DNA from: Pseudomonadota bacterium
GTDB lineage: Bacteria > Pseudomonadota > Alphaproteobacteria > Rhizobiales > Rhizobiaceae
Assembly (NCBI GenBank): GCA_023451735.1
Contig: JAEXYH010000040.1
Span: forward strand, 1-64,000
Direction of reading: 5' to 3'
DNA length: 64,000 nucleotides
Shown here: one piece after another, positions 8,794 through 17,844 of the stretch
How the letters are laid out: each line of letters opens with the position of its first letter
How positions within the stretch are numbered: the stretch's first letter is position 1
The notes under the pieces: generated by a model
Seen by the model: only the letters and a program-made list of their open reading frames with translations
Told to the model about the DNA's origin: nothing
Databases searched by the model: none
Program-made: the position numbers and the translations under genes

Positions 8794-8823
8794 TTCGGTT
8801 AGAGCGGATTGGCTCTGCTTCAA

Positions 8824-9270
8824 GCCTCTAAGACGTTATTGTCTGATACCGTACCAAATAGAATGCGACGACGTTCGTTCCAGGCCAGTTTAAGTTTTTT
8901 CCAAAGAAACGTACGCGGCGGGTCAACTACCGCCAGTAATCCGGCGAAGCAAGATCAAGCAGCAGCCGGCTCATAAGAGGGCATCACAATCAGGTTCCGA
9001 CTGAAACCGGACCGAAAACACTCAATTTAATGACCGTTTTTTGTCAAGAATATCAATAAATTAGCGGAAAAGAAATTGAATCAACGCGCTGCTTGCCGAC
9101 CTAGTCTTTCAGCGCGTTGTTGAGACCATGCAATCGTCATCAGCATCATCGGATAGCACAGGAAACCGACAGTCTCGTAAAAGCTCGTGCACCGCCCGAA
9201 ATCGTATGCACAGCACACCGCTGAAAGCGGCCTCGAGCAATGCCTCCTGTCAGCATCACGAGCCGCCTCT
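8824..9270. other. Intergenic stretch without a supported gene
   Basis: No convincing coding region. Around 9080-9125 TCAACGCGCTG is followed by CAGCGCGTTGTTGA, an imperfect inverted repeat with a loop of about 20 bases. It could be a weak hairpin. The part before 9000 probably holds the promoter of the receiver gene. Confidence 0.4.
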
Positions 9271-9582
9271 TCACCCGAGCTTGATCGACAGACCGAATAT
9301 CGCCTTTTCAAGATCGACCGCCTCGAAGCGGATTTTGACCACGCGCGATTCCCAGACTTCCAGATGACGCGGGTCTGTAATCTCGATTGGCTCGATGCTA
9401 ATGACGCAAAGATTGGTCGGCGTCACGATGAGCACGCGATCTTTTCCGTGGATCCGGCATATTCCATTTTCGCCGACCCCAATTTCGCGATCGGACACAT
9501 AGAGTGGAAACTCGAAACGGGTGAACGGTTTGACCAGATCGATCTCCGTCGCGGATCCCGATTTGCGCCCCGCCGTGATCAA
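9271..9582 (-). CDS. Hypothetical protein, doubtful
   Basis: A 103-residue frame that opens with TTG and has no visible ribosome-binding site. The composition is protein-like, with 'DREIGVGENGICRI' and 'RVLIVTPTNLCVISIEPIEI' resembling beta strands, but I recognise no family. It lies beside a decayed regulator, so it may be part of a degraded region. Confidence 0.3.
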   Translation of the reverse strand: MITAGRKSGSATEIDLVKPFTRFEFPLYVSDREIGVGENGICRIHGKDRVLIVTPTNLCVISIEPIEITDPRHLEVWESRVVKIRFEAVDLEKAIFGLSIKLG

Positions 9583-9606
9583 AGCAGAAATGCCGCATCA
9601 TGCGCC

Positions 9607-9870
9607 ATGACGGACAGCGTGGAGGTTGCCATCCTGGTTGCCCATTATCTTGTCCGGCAAGGTTTCAAGCGGTTCGGCTATGTGGGCTATTTACGCGCAC
9701 CTTCGAATGCCGATGGCCTTTAAGGATCGAGGCAGGTCCTGGAGCCTGCAGGGTTGGAGCTTCTGGTCTTCGATCTGGACGAACCGACGAATGAAGCCGC
9801 AGGGAGGCCTCGGAGAATAACGCAACAATGCAGCGCCCACTCGACTTGGCTTCTAAGGATCATGAGAAAG
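9607..9870 (+). pseudogene. Remnant of a LacI/XylR-type regulator
   Basis: Fragments of a periplasmic-binding-like regulator domain appear in two frames. The first, at 9607-9723, includes 'VAHYLVRQGFKRFGYVGYL', matching the LacI pattern '(A)..L...G...FGYVG'. The second, from about 9754, includes 'LLVFDLDEPTNEA', as expected 30 to 40 residues later. A frameshift separates them, and both the DNA-binding domain and the C-terminus are missing. The order and spacing suggest one decayed gene. Confidence 0.55.
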
Positions 9871-10030
9871 TCCGGACGCGAATTACGGATATATAACATC
9901 CCCTTCGCCACGACTGTAAATGGACACAGCATGCCGCTGGCTGAGCGAAGCCCTTAGTTCCTGATTATCTTGACCAACGTGCGACAGAAACCCCGGCCTG
10001 GCCTGATGGCATTTGACCACTGTTTGCAGC

Positions 10031-12016
10031 TCAAAAGTTAGCCCGAGTATTCCTGAACTGGCTAAAGGGCAAAACATTGTCGGTTTCAAGCTGAGCCGCA
10101 GGCGTGGGTCTTCCGATGAAATACCCCTGGATTTGGGTTATCCCATATTGTTGCATGAGCCTTTGATGCTCAATTGTCTCAACCCCTTCAACGAGGATCC
10201 TTACGCCTCGATTACGTAGCAGGCTGATAATGTCCAGCAACATCCGCCTCCCTTTCTCTGTGTCGCAGTCATGGAGGAAGGATCGATCAATCTTCACGGT
10301 GTCAAATTCTATGAGACGAAGCCACGAAAGCCCGGCAAATCCTGTACCGAAGTCATCGAGCCAAACTTGCGCACCGAGCTTTCTCAAGTCGCTGATGCAG
10401 CGAACCACATTCTGATCGATCTCCAGCTCCACGCCTTCGGTAATTTCGAAGGCAAGCCTCGCACCGGTTAAGCCGAACTCCGCTAACGTTGCGGCAACAT
10501 AGCTGGCGAAACCCGGCGTCTTCAGTTCAATTGGCGAGACATTCACGCTTGCGACCTGCACCAAATCAGTTGCTAGAAGATCTCTGCAAACAGTGCGTAT
10601 TGCCCAACGGCCAAGTTCGGTGATCACTCCTGTCCGTTCCGCCACCGGGATAAAAATGCTGGGCGGTACGGGAGTGTCATCCAACAACTTCAAACGCATC
10701 AATGCCTCAGCAGCGTCCATTTTTCCTGTCTGAATGTTGCGGATCGGCTGATAGACCAACGAAACGAGCTGCTGCTTGAGAGCAATTTTCAGGGTTGCAG
10801 CCACACCTTCGCTATCATCACCGGAATGCGTATCATCAGGATTGAAGGCTACCAAGGTATTGCGACCACTCGCCTTGGCGGCATAAAGCGCGCGATCAGC
10901 TTCATGAAGGACCTTGTCGACCTGTCTCGTCTGGTGCCGAGTATGGGAGAGGCCTACGCTAACGGTGACAATCGAGATTCCGTCTCGTCGATGCTCGTGA
11001 GGCAATGCCAATGCCCGGACCGCAGCACACATTGCTTCAGCCAATTCGCTCGCACCATCATCATGCTTTGGAGAGATGACAACGAATTCCTCACCGCCGT
11101 ATCGCCCAATAACTGCCCCGTTGGATGAGGCCACATGTTGGAGCGTCTGAGATACGGCGACAAGGCACCGGTCACCATCTTGGTGACCGTAGCAATCGTT
11201 GTAGTGTTTGAAATAATCGACATCGATCAGGAGAACGGCAAACGGAGTCCCATGATCGAGCCAATGCTGCCAATAATCCCGTAGACGCTGATCTATTGCC
11301 CGACGGTTCTCCAAGCCGGTCAATGAATCCGTATTGGACAGGTGCAAAAGAGCCTTGCCTCTTTCGTCGGCCGCAGCTTGTTGAATACTAGCCTCTAACG
11401 CGTTTAAGAAAACTTTGTAGCGCTCTCTGTTGAGTTGGAGATTCACATAGGAGGTGAAAACGAAGCAGGAAATGCAGAAGGCACCCAAGATCAGCTTGTG
11501 GAGGAGCAACATGGGCGCGAACATATAGAGAGCGCCTATGAAGATGAGCATATTGGTCGCGGAGGCGCCAAGGGCGAGCGGGAAACGAAATTTGAAGAAC
11601 AAGTTTACGCTCATCATAAAGATGGCGCCGAAGACCATGTAGTAAGAAAGCGCGTCTTTAATCTCAGTCATCTGCGCGGTGAGCAGCCAAACAAGATAAG
11701 CTGCCAGCACGGATAACGCCGCAATGAGATCGATCGTATCGGCCTTCGCCTTCACGAAGAGCAGAAGCTCCAGCATGCACAGCGCAATTATGCCAACTGC
11801 GAAGCGGCCTGCAACTGTGTATTCGAAGACATCACCAATAAAAAGATAGTCCGTGAGAGAATACGCGAGATAGGCAACTACGGCGATCCAGAGACCGTGG
11901 CGCGTGGCATTCGTGCGGCCCGCCTCGCTCTCCCTATTATACAGATGGCGTAACGCTTCTCGCGACAACGTCGGCCGCAAAGCGGTAACAGCGGTCTCGG
12001 CCAACATGTGCATCAT
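10031..12016 (-). CDS. Membrane-bound GGDEF-EAL protein (cyclic-di-GMP turnover)
   Basis: A 661-residue signalling protein. Six hydrophobic segments occupy residues about 40 to 195. The GGDEF domain follows with the active-site form GGEEF at 307-311, and an EAL domain with EAL at 437-439, then 'DDFGTGFAGLSWL', 'VKIDRSF', 'EGVET' and 'QGYFIGRP'. Both catalytic signatures look intact, so it may both make and degrade cyclic-di-GMP. Which activity dominates cannot be read from sequence. The N-terminal membrane domain may sense an unknown signal. It diverges from the methyltransferase gene at 12277; three nearby ATGs make the exact start uncertain. Confidence 0.92.
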   Translation of the reverse strand: MMHMLAETAVTALRPTLSREALRHLYNRESEAGRTNATRHGLWIAVVAYLAYSLTDYLFIGDVFEYTVAGRFAVGIIALCMLELLLFVKAKADTIDLIAALSVLAAYLVWLLTAQMTEIKDALSYYMVFGAIFMMSVNLFFKFRFPLALGASATNMLIFIGALYMFAPMLLLHKLILGAFCISCFVFTSYVNLQLNRERYKVFLNALEASIQQAAADERGKALLHLSNTDSLTGLENRRAIDQRLRDYWQHWLDHGTPFAVLLIDVDYFKHYNDCYGHQDGDRCLVAVSQTLQHVASSNGAVIGRYGGEEFVVISPKHDDGASELAEAMCAAVRALALPHEHRRDGISIVTVSVGLSHTRHQTRQVDKVLHEADRALYAAKASGRNTLVAFNPDDTHSGDDSEGVAATLKIALKQQLVSLVYQPIRNIQTGKMDAAEALMRLKLLDDTPVPPSIFIPVAERTGVITELGRWAIRTVCRDLLATDLVQVASVNVSPIELKTPGFASYVAATLAEFGLTGARLAFEITEGVELEIDQNVVRCISDLRKLGAQVWLDDFGTGFAGLSWLRLIEFDTVKIDRSFLHDCDTEKGRRMLLDIISLLRNRGVRILVEGVETIEHQRLMQQYGITQIQGYFIGRPTPAAQLETDNVLPFSQFRNTRANF

Positions 12017-12276
12017 GCCCTGTCACCCAATATCTTGGCCGCATCTACCCTACGCAAACCGTCAGAAGATTTGGATAGCGTTCCGCAACCTGCACATCAA
12101 TCGATATCACTCGGGCGACCGCCAAGTTGGTGAAGTATCGTGCAGGTTCACTAATATTTCCTGAACCGCGGAGAAATGCCTAACAAACGCGGCTCCCGCG
12201 TTTATTGCTTGACCATACAGTGAATGCTGAGGAATTTAGATGATGTTTTGAAACTCTATTAACTAATGAGGTTTTC

Positions 12277-13320
12277 TTGGCTCACCCTCTTTTTTCCCTT
12301 GATGGCGAAAGCTTGATCACACCACAGGCTGTCAGCAACAGCTTAGCCCCGACTAACCGAGAAAGCGAAATAGACCGATTGCGAACCGCAGAGGCGGAGT
12401 TCGCGGTCGTCATCAATATCGCGATGCAGCGGTTTACCGCGGGCCGAGATCTGCCTGCCGTAGTCAGGTGGCTGATTAGCCAGCTACATGATATCCGGCA
12501 AAAATGCGGGGCGGCGGCTTGGCAAAAGCTCATCCCTGTTATTCAGGCCCATTCCTCAGCAGGGATTCTTCAGCAGTGCCCGTTCACCCGTTGGTCGTTT
12601 GAAAAGCCACGCGGCTATTCGGGTGATGCCAGCCTCATAGACTTCATCTATGGGCACCCCGCGGTGGCAGAGGAAGTGGCAAGTTCCACCTCTCTCGGAC
12701 TTGAAATTTTTGAATACACGATAAACGCCCCCGGGCCGGTTGCAGTAAGAGAGCGTCGCGACATCCTAACCCGTCACGTCGATGACGCTGCGGTCCGAGT
12801 AGGTCCAAACGCGGAAGTACTGGCAATCGCAGCCGGTCACCTTCGCGAAGCGGAGGCATCGGAAGCTCTTGCAGGTGGCCAACTGAAACGCTGGGTTGCC
12901 CTCGATCAGGATCCGCAAAGTATCGGGTCTATCTCGCGCCAATTCAATGGCACCAAGGTCGACCCTATTGATGGATCTGTGCGTGGACTGCTCGCTCGAA
13001 AACATCAGATCGGAACATTCGATCTGATCTATGCCGCCGGTTTGTACGACTATCTGACTGACAAAGTAGCGATAAGGCTCACCCAGGTTTGTATGGAGAT
13101 GCTGAAGCCGGGCGGCGTCTTCCTGTTCGCCAATTTCTCCGATGAAATGTCCGATGACGGCTACATGGAGTCGTACATGAATTGGGAACTGCTTCAACGT
13201 TCGGAACGCGATATGTGGCGGCTGGTCAACGCCAGCGCGACGGCAGAGAGCGTAGAAACGAAAGTCTGGTTTGGAACCAACCGCAACATTATCTACGGCA
13301 CCATCAAGAAACTGTCGTAA
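12277..13320 (+). CDS. SAM-dependent methyltransferase, PhcB-like (3-hydroxy fatty acid methyl ester type)
   Basis: A 347-residue protein with a C-terminal class I methyltransferase fold. The pattern 'VLAIAAGHLREAEAS' fits motif I, 'VALDQDP' motif II, and 'FDLIYAAGLYDYLTD' the following strand. The upstream block 'RGYSGDASLIDFIYG' is typical of the family annotated as extracellular-factor (3-hydroxypalmitic acid methyl ester) biosynthesis proteins, after Ralstonia PhcB. The signal-synthase role is inferred from family naming only. The start is TTG with GAGG 5 bases upstream. It diverges from the GGDEF-EAL gene across 260 bases. Confidence 0.72.
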   Translation: MAHPLFSLDGESLITPQAVSNSLAPTNRESEIDRLRTAEAEFAVVINIAMQRFTAGRDLPAVVRWLISQLHDIRQKCGAAAWQKLIPVIQAHSSAGILQQCPFTRWSFEKPRGYSGDASLIDFIYGHPAVAEEVASSTSLGLEIFEYTINAPGPVAVRERRDILTRHVDDAAVRVGPNAEVLAIAAGHLREAEASEALAGGQLKRWVALDQDPQSIGSISRQFNGTKVDPIDGSVRGLLARKHQIGTFDLIYAAGLYDYLTDKVAIRLTQVCMEMLKPGGVFLFANFSDEMSDDGYMESYMNWELLQRSERDMWRLVNASATAESVETKVWFGTNRNIIYGTIKKLS

Positions 13321-13440
13321 CGTTAACGGGCCGAGCGCTTGTCAAAGCAGTGGACGGGACCGTAGCCCCTCCACTTTTTCGGTCTCGCTGCAATGCCCCA
13401 GGTCAGCGAGTAAATCCGATGCGTCGTTTTGGCTCTTCTA

Positions 13441-13626
13441 TCAATCGTTATCGTTCGAGGCTCTATCATACAGACTATCGAAGTGAATCTCCTCATCTTC
13501 ATAGACGAAAACAAGCTCGGGCTTCGTAGGCCTTGACGAAGCAGGCACATTCTTAGGAGTGGGTTTAGGACGTTGCCTGAATGTGAGTCTTGGTGACCGA
13601 ACTGAATTTGCTCTTTTTCCTGGCAT
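13441..13626 (-). CDS. Small basic hypothetical protein
   Basis: A 61-residue frame starting MPGKRANSVRSPRLTF. The first 45 residues are rich in Arg, Lys and Pro, and the tail is acidic ('VYEDEEIHFDSLYDRASND'). I know no function. The ATG at 13626 has a GGGGG stretch 4-8 bases upstream, better than the in-frame start at 13683. A two-part basic/acidic layout is common among short rhizobial proteins. Confidence 0.5.
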   Translation of the reverse strand: MPGKRANSVRSPRLTFRQRPKPTPKNVPASSRPTKPELVFVYEDEEIHFDSLYDRASNDND

Positions 13627-13774
13627 GACACCCCCTATAGCGGAGGATAGACTTTTGACTATGGGTATGATCTTCGCAAGCATATGTTCAATAAGTGGTT
13701 AGCGTAGACGGTTAAGAGCGGCATGACCACTAAGTATATCTGCGGCTTATCATGCACCACCCTGATGGTTACCG

Positions 13775-13803
13775 TTCAGCCGCTCCGCAACGGAGCGGCT
13801 GAA
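13775..13803. terminator. Perfect 13-bp hairpin after the hydrolase gene
   Basis: Left arm 13775-13787 (TTCAGCCGCTCCG), loop CAA, right arm 13791-13803, with no mismatches. It sits 20 bases beyond the stop of the leftward hydrolase gene. There is no T-tract on either strand immediately after the stem, so it may be an mRNA 3' stabiliser or a Rho-assisted terminator. Confidence 0.65.
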
Positions 13804-13823
13804 TCTCAAGGTTTTGCCTACCC

Positions 13824-14579
13824 CTACTTCGCAGATTGCCGAGCAACTTCTTCGATCACGTCAGCTACCTTTTCCGGCTGGGATGCAAAAACAGCATGGC
13901 TAGCATCGATTTCGGTTACCAGGCTGCCAGCACGTTTGGCCATATCGCGTTCGAGCTCCGGGTTGATCGACCGATCCTCCGTTGCGACGATAGACCAACT
14001 CTTCTTCATCTTCCAGGCGGGCTCACCAACCTTCCCGGCGAAGGCTTCCTTGGCGGCGAAGACCTGGCTTTTCGCCAGGAAGGCCGCATCCTCCTTAGGC
14101 AAATCAGCGGCAAAATCCTGCGCATAGGCAGCAGGATCGAGGTAAAGAAATTTCCCATCCTTCGTCGGCTTGATCGAGTTACCTGCGGGTGGTTTTGATC
14201 CGGCAAGGTCAAGTAGGCTCTCGCCCTTTTCAGGCTCGAACGCGGCGACATACAAAAGTCCGGCTACATCTGTTCTGTTTCCTGCCTCCGAGATCACCAT
14301 ACCGCCGTAACTGTGGCCTACGAGCAAGCTGGGACCATCCTGAAGATCCAGCACCCGGTTGGTGGCGGCGACGTCATCGGCGAGCGACGTGATTGGCTCC
14401 TGCACGATGGTGACGTTGAAGCCGCGACCTTCGAGGATTTCGGTGGCTTTACGCCAGCCGGAACCGTCGGCGAGTGCGCCATGAACAATTACGATATTCT
14501 TCACTTCGGCGGCCTGAGCAGCAAAGGCGATGACGCTGGTAGCAAGGGCGAGAGTGAGCGTTGACAAGAGACGTTTCAT
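13824..14579 (-). CDS. Secreted alpha/beta hydrolase
   Basis: A 251-residue protein with a Sec signal peptide ending near 'FAAQAAE'. The alpha/beta hydrolase core shows 'IVIVHGALADGSGW' (oxyanion region), the nucleophile elbow GHSYGG and a C-terminal catalytic His in 'DASHAVF'. It resembles the EstC/salicylate-esterase-like subgroup of short hydrolases. The start at 14579 is followed directly by a clear signal sequence; the longer frame to 14792 would run into the neighbour. It lies 37 bases after the DipZ-like gene in the same operon. Confidence 0.87.
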   Translation of the reverse strand: MKRLLSTLTLALATSVIAFAAQAAEVKNIVIVHGALADGSGWRKATEILEGRGFNVTIVQEPITSLADDVAATNRVLDLQDGPSLLVGHSYGGMVISEAGNRTDVAGLLYVAAFEPEKGESLLDLAGSKPPAGNSIKPTKDGKFLYLDPAAYAQDFAADLPKEDAAFLAKSQVFAAKEAFAGKVGEPAWKMKKSWSIVATEDRSINPELERDMAKRAGSLVTEIDASHAVFASQPEKVADVIEEVARQSAK

Positions 14580-14616
14580 CGTAGTTCTCCTAGGTGTCAG
14601 AGTGTGATTAGCGGCT

Positions 14617-16389
14617 TCAGCCGAAGGTAAAAGCGTAGGCCTGCACTCCAGGATCGAGGAAGCGGATGGCGAAGGTTTTGGCCTCGACTCCGCCCGACTG
14701 GCGGACGATCTGATAAAGACGAGTTGACGTAACAACGCCGCTGCCGTCTGAGTCGATATCGGCGCCATGATCCGGACCGGGCGGGTGACCATCGATCGTT
14801 ACCTGGAACCGAACGGGTTGACCTCCCGCACCTGAACCAAGCACCAGATGCAAGTCGCGAGCGTTGAACTTGAATGTGATCCCGCCATCAGCGTCATTGA
14901 GTGTCGCCGCTTCAGCGCCGACGGTCCAGGTCCCGAAAAGTCCCCATTCGTTCAGGCCTGGCGCGCCAATGGAATAGTCGCGAGGTTTGTCAGCGCGCAG
15001 GCTCTCTTTCGAAGCGAAACCGGTAGCTTGTCGGTAGCCGATATAGGTCTCGCTGGAGTGGACGCGCTTCAGGTCCGGGCTGACCTCGGCGCCCTTTGCC
15101 TCCGGCGCCACCGGTGCGCTTACCGCTGCGGCACTGCCAGCCTCACGTAGAAGATCCTGGATCGCCTGCTCGGTCTGTCGGTAATTTCCTTCACCGAAGT
15201 GGTGGTATCGGATCTGACCCTTTGCATCGATCAGATAATGCGCCGGCCAATAGCTGTTATCGAAGGCACGCCAGATCTTGTAATCGTTGTCGATCGCGAC
15301 CGGAAAACCGATCTTGAAGTCGCCGATGGCCTGCCTGACATTGTCGGCCTTTTTCTCGAAAGCGAATTCAGGAGAGTGGACGCCGACGACGACAAGCCCC
15401 TGATCCTTGTATTTTTCCGCCCAGGCACGGACATAGGGAATGGTGCGGATGCAGTTGATGCAGGAATAGGTCCAAAAGTCCACGAGTACGACCTTGCCAC
15501 GCAATTTTTCGATAGTGAGCGGCGGCGTGTTCAGCCATTCAACCGCGCCATCCAGGGATGGTGCGCGACCTTCAACAGCCAGTTCCGATCTAAAAGGCGT
15601 GGCGCTCGACGGAGGAGCATTGGAATTGCTTTCGACTTCTCCCGCCGGTCCAACATGCTGATTTGCGTGGAAGCGATCGAGAACAGCTTGTTCGAACGAT
15701 GCGGTGCTGGCGTAGGACAGCCTAGCGAGAGCGCCAGTATCCAGTCCAAGTGCGATAGCTGTGACACCCGCAAGAACCGCTGCGCCGACGAGCTGTCGGA
15801 TGCGCTCGCTGAAACCCAGAGACCGCTTCAAGCTTGCAAAAACCTTGCCTCCAACCAGCAGGACAATCGCAAGCGAGGTGGCCGCGCCGCCGGCATAGGC
15901 AGCAAGCAACAAGCTTGTTTCGAGATTGGCACCCTTGAGTGCGGCGCCCGTGAGAACAAGACCGAGGATCGGCCCCGCACAGGGTGCCCACAGAAGACCG
16001 GTTGCAATACCCAGAACCAGCGATCCTGCGATAGTTGGGATAGCCCCCTGACGCCCGGAAGCATGGGCAAGACGGTTGCCCAGCTCAACGATCGGCTGGG
16101 TGAAAATGCTGGCTGCACGCGGTGAGATCAGGCTTACACCAAGCACAGCAAGAAGCGCGAGAGCGGCAAGCCGCCCATATTCATTTGCGTTGATTGCCCA
16201 GCTCCCACCAACTGCGGCAAGTGTTGCAATAGCTGCGAATGTGGTCGCCATGCCTGCGAGCATAGGCAGTGTGCTGCGGAGGAATGATTGCCCCGCGCGC
16301 GCAAAGAGGACAGGGATAATAGGCAGGATACAGGGGCTGAGGATGGTCAGCACACCTCCGAGATAGGCAATGATCAAGAGCGTCATCAT
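14617..16389 (-). CDS. DipZ-like fusion: CcdA/DsbD membrane domain plus thioredoxin-like domain
   Basis: A protein of about 590 residues in three parts. Residues 1-235 form a CcdA-type membrane domain with Cys in 'SPCILPIIPVLFARA' and 'WAPCAGPI'. Residues about 270-400 are a TlpA-like thioredoxin domain with the active-site motif 'YSCINC'. The C-terminal 150 residues form a beta-rich domain seen in DipZ proteins. It probably moves electrons from the cytoplasm to a periplasmic redox site, serving thiol repair or cytochrome c maturation. The start is one of two adjacent ATGs (16389 or 16386) after AAGGA. The longer frame to 16656 is rejected as it crosses the divergent promoter. Confidence 0.88.
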   Translation of the reverse strand: MMTLLIIAYLGGVLTILSPCILPIIPVLFARAGQSFLRSTLPMLAGMATTFAAIATLAAVGGSWAINANEYGRLAALALLAVLGVSLISPRAASIFTQPIVELGNRLAHASGRQGAIPTIAGSLVLGIATGLLWAPCAGPILGLVLTGAALKGANLETSLLLAAYAGGAATSLAIVLLVGGKVFASLKRSLGFSERIRQLVGAAVLAGVTAIALGLDTGALARLSYASTASFEQAVLDRFHANQHVGPAGEVESNSNAPPSSATPFRSELAVEGRAPSLDGAVEWLNTPPLTIEKLRGKVVLVDFWTYSCINCIRTIPYVRAWAEKYKDQGLVVVGVHSPEFAFEKKADNVRQAIGDFKIGFPVAIDNDYKIWRAFDNSYWPAHYLIDAKGQIRYHHFGEGNYRQTEQAIQDLLREAGSAAAVSAPVAPEAKGAEVSPDLKRVHSSETYIGYRQATGFASKESLRADKPRDYSIGAPGLNEWGLFGTWTVGAEAATLNDADGGITFKFNARDLHLVLGSGAGGQPVRFQVTIDGHPPGPDHGADIDSDGSGVVTSTRLYQIVRQSGGVEAKTFAIRFLDPGVQAYAFTFG

Positions 16390-16575
16390 CTTTTCCTTAA
16401 AAGAAGATTTCGGGGCTCTGGACGGCGATGGCGCGACCAGCAATGTTGCCAGTCTGCTGACCTTACGTATCTCGGGTGTGTCCGGGCATAATGGGATTTG
16501 TATTCGAGTGTAGAAGAAGCGCTTGGACACCCCTCCGCTCACGCACTCCAAACTCAGTCGGCCAGGCGCGGCAGA

Positions 16576-16656
16576 AATGTATCGGAATGTATCCGGCAAG
16601 CTGGCTGCTACAGAAATATTCACAATCGTTCTGCTCAAGACACATCCAGGATACAT
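16576..16656. promoter_or_regulatory. Tandem ATGTATC repeats in the DipZ/hydrolase promoter region
   Basis: Two direct repeats, AATGTATCGG (16576-16585) and AATGTATCCG (16586-16595), lie end to end with a 10-base period. An inverted copy of ATGTATCC (GGATACAT) is at 16649-16656. Direct repeats one helical turn apart are the usual binding mode of OmpR-type regulators. The OmpR-type gene at 17845 is a natural candidate, by inference only. Confidence 0.5.
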
Positions 16657-16703
16657 GCGCCAGGCTTTTTGCCGATCGTATCAACACGGATCGGAGAGAA
16701 CCC

Positions 16704-17750
16704 ATGAGCACTCAGATTGATCTTCGGCGTCGCCGTTTCTTCGGCATTGCAGCCATGACCGTCGCGGCCGTCGAGCTCGGCGCTACCGGAGTGGCGAATG
16801 CCAAGACAGCCGCCGCAGCGGCTTCAGCATCTTCCAAATCCGGCGGGCATAAGTCGTTCGGCTCTTTGAAGCAGATCGGCACGGGCATCCTCAATATTGG
16901 CTACGCCGAAGCAGGCCCTGCCGACGGCCCGACTGTTCTACTCCTGCATGGTTGGCCTTACGACATTTATAGCTACGTCGATGTAGCACCCATTCTTGCC
17001 TCGGCAGGATATCGCGTGCTTATCCCCTATCTGCGCGGCTATGGCACGACCCGGTTCCTTTCCAGTGACACTCCGCGCAACGGCCAGCAGGCAGCTCTTG
17101 CGGCAGACATGATCGATTTTCTGGACGCCCTTAAAATCAGGCATGCTGTCGTGGCAGGCTACGACTGGGGTGCTCGCACCGCCGACATCATGGCAGCTCT
17201 TTGGCCCGAACGTTGCAAAGCACTGGTTTCTGTAAGCGGATACCTCATCGGTAGCCAGGAGATTAACAAGAAGCCCTTACCTCCGAAGGCAGAACTCTCC
17301 TGGTGGTACCAGTTCTATTTCGCAACGGAACGCGGCCAAGCAGGTTACGCGGCAAACACACTCGATTTTGTCCGCCTGATTTGGGAGACGGCATCGCCGA
17401 CTTGGAAGTTCACCGACGAGACCTTCATGCGCTCGGCGTCCGCCTTCGACAATCCCGACCACGTGGCGATCACCATGCATAACTACCGCTGGCGGCTCGC
17501 ATTGGCTGAGGGGGAAGTCAAATATGATGCCTATGAGCGTCAGCTTGCCAAACTTCCGGTTATTACTGTCCCAACGATCACCATGGAAGGCGATGCCAAT
17601 GGCGCGCCTCATCCCGCTCCCTCCGCGTATGCTTCAAAATTTGCCGGCAAATACGAGCATCGCGATGTCGCTGGTGGGATCGGCCATAATTTGCCGCAGG
17701 AAGCACCCGAAGCGTTCGCCAAGGCCGTTCTGGACGTAGCCAAGCTTTAA
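16704..17750 (+). CDS. Exported alpha/beta hydrolase (epoxide hydrolase / haloalkane dehalogenase-like)
   Basis: A 348-residue protein with a twin-arginine signal ('LRRRRFFGIAAM'), then the hydrolase core. 'VLLLHGWPYDIYSY' holds the HGxP oxyanion motif, and the nucleophile elbow is 'GYDWGA' with Asp as in epoxide hydrolases and haloalkane dehalogenases. The catalytic His is in 'GGIGHNLPQEAPEAF'. The family uses an aspartate nucleophile, but the substrate is not evident. The start at 16704 follows GGAGAGAA; the upstream frame to 16476 lacks sense. It is divergent from the DipZ operon and precedes the two-component pair. Confidence 0.88.
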   Translation: MSTQIDLRRRRFFGIAAMTVAAVELGATGVANAKTAAAAASASSKSGGHKSFGSLKQIGTGILNIGYAEAGPADGPTVLLLHGWPYDIYSYVDVAPILASAGYRVLIPYLRGYGTTRFLSSDTPRNGQQAALAADMIDFLDALKIRHAVVAGYDWGARTADIMAALWPERCKALVSVSGYLIGSQEINKKPLPPKAELSWWYQFYFATERGQAGYAANTLDFVRLIWETASPTWKFTDETFMRSASAFDNPDHVAITMHNYRWRLALAEGEVKYDAYERQLAKLPVITVPTITMEGDANGAPHPAPSAYASKFAGKYEHRDVAGGIGHNLPQEAPEAFAKAVLDVAKL

Positions 17751-17760
17751 ACTTGCCTGG

Positions 17761-17813
17761 GCTCGCGAACCGTTATCTTACTGGATCTGACAGCGGGTTT
17801 GCAGTTCGCGAGC
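17761..17813. promoter_or_regulatory. Inverted repeat before the two-component genes
   Basis: GCTCGCGAAC at 17761-17770 and its exact complement GTTCGCGAGC at 17804-17813 are 33 bases apart, ending 31 bases before the response regulator start. Each arm contains the palindrome TCGCGA. Two identical operator sites about four helical turns apart, or a long-loop hairpin terminating the hydrolase gene, are both possible. Confidence 0.45.
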
Positions 17814-17844
17814 CTATTCACAGCGTGGGAAGTGAGGGCATCCA

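Noticed and set aside
9081..9311. 76-residue frame on the minus strand with a short hydrophobic run
   Set aside because: No ribosome-binding site and no family match; it lies in a degraded region.
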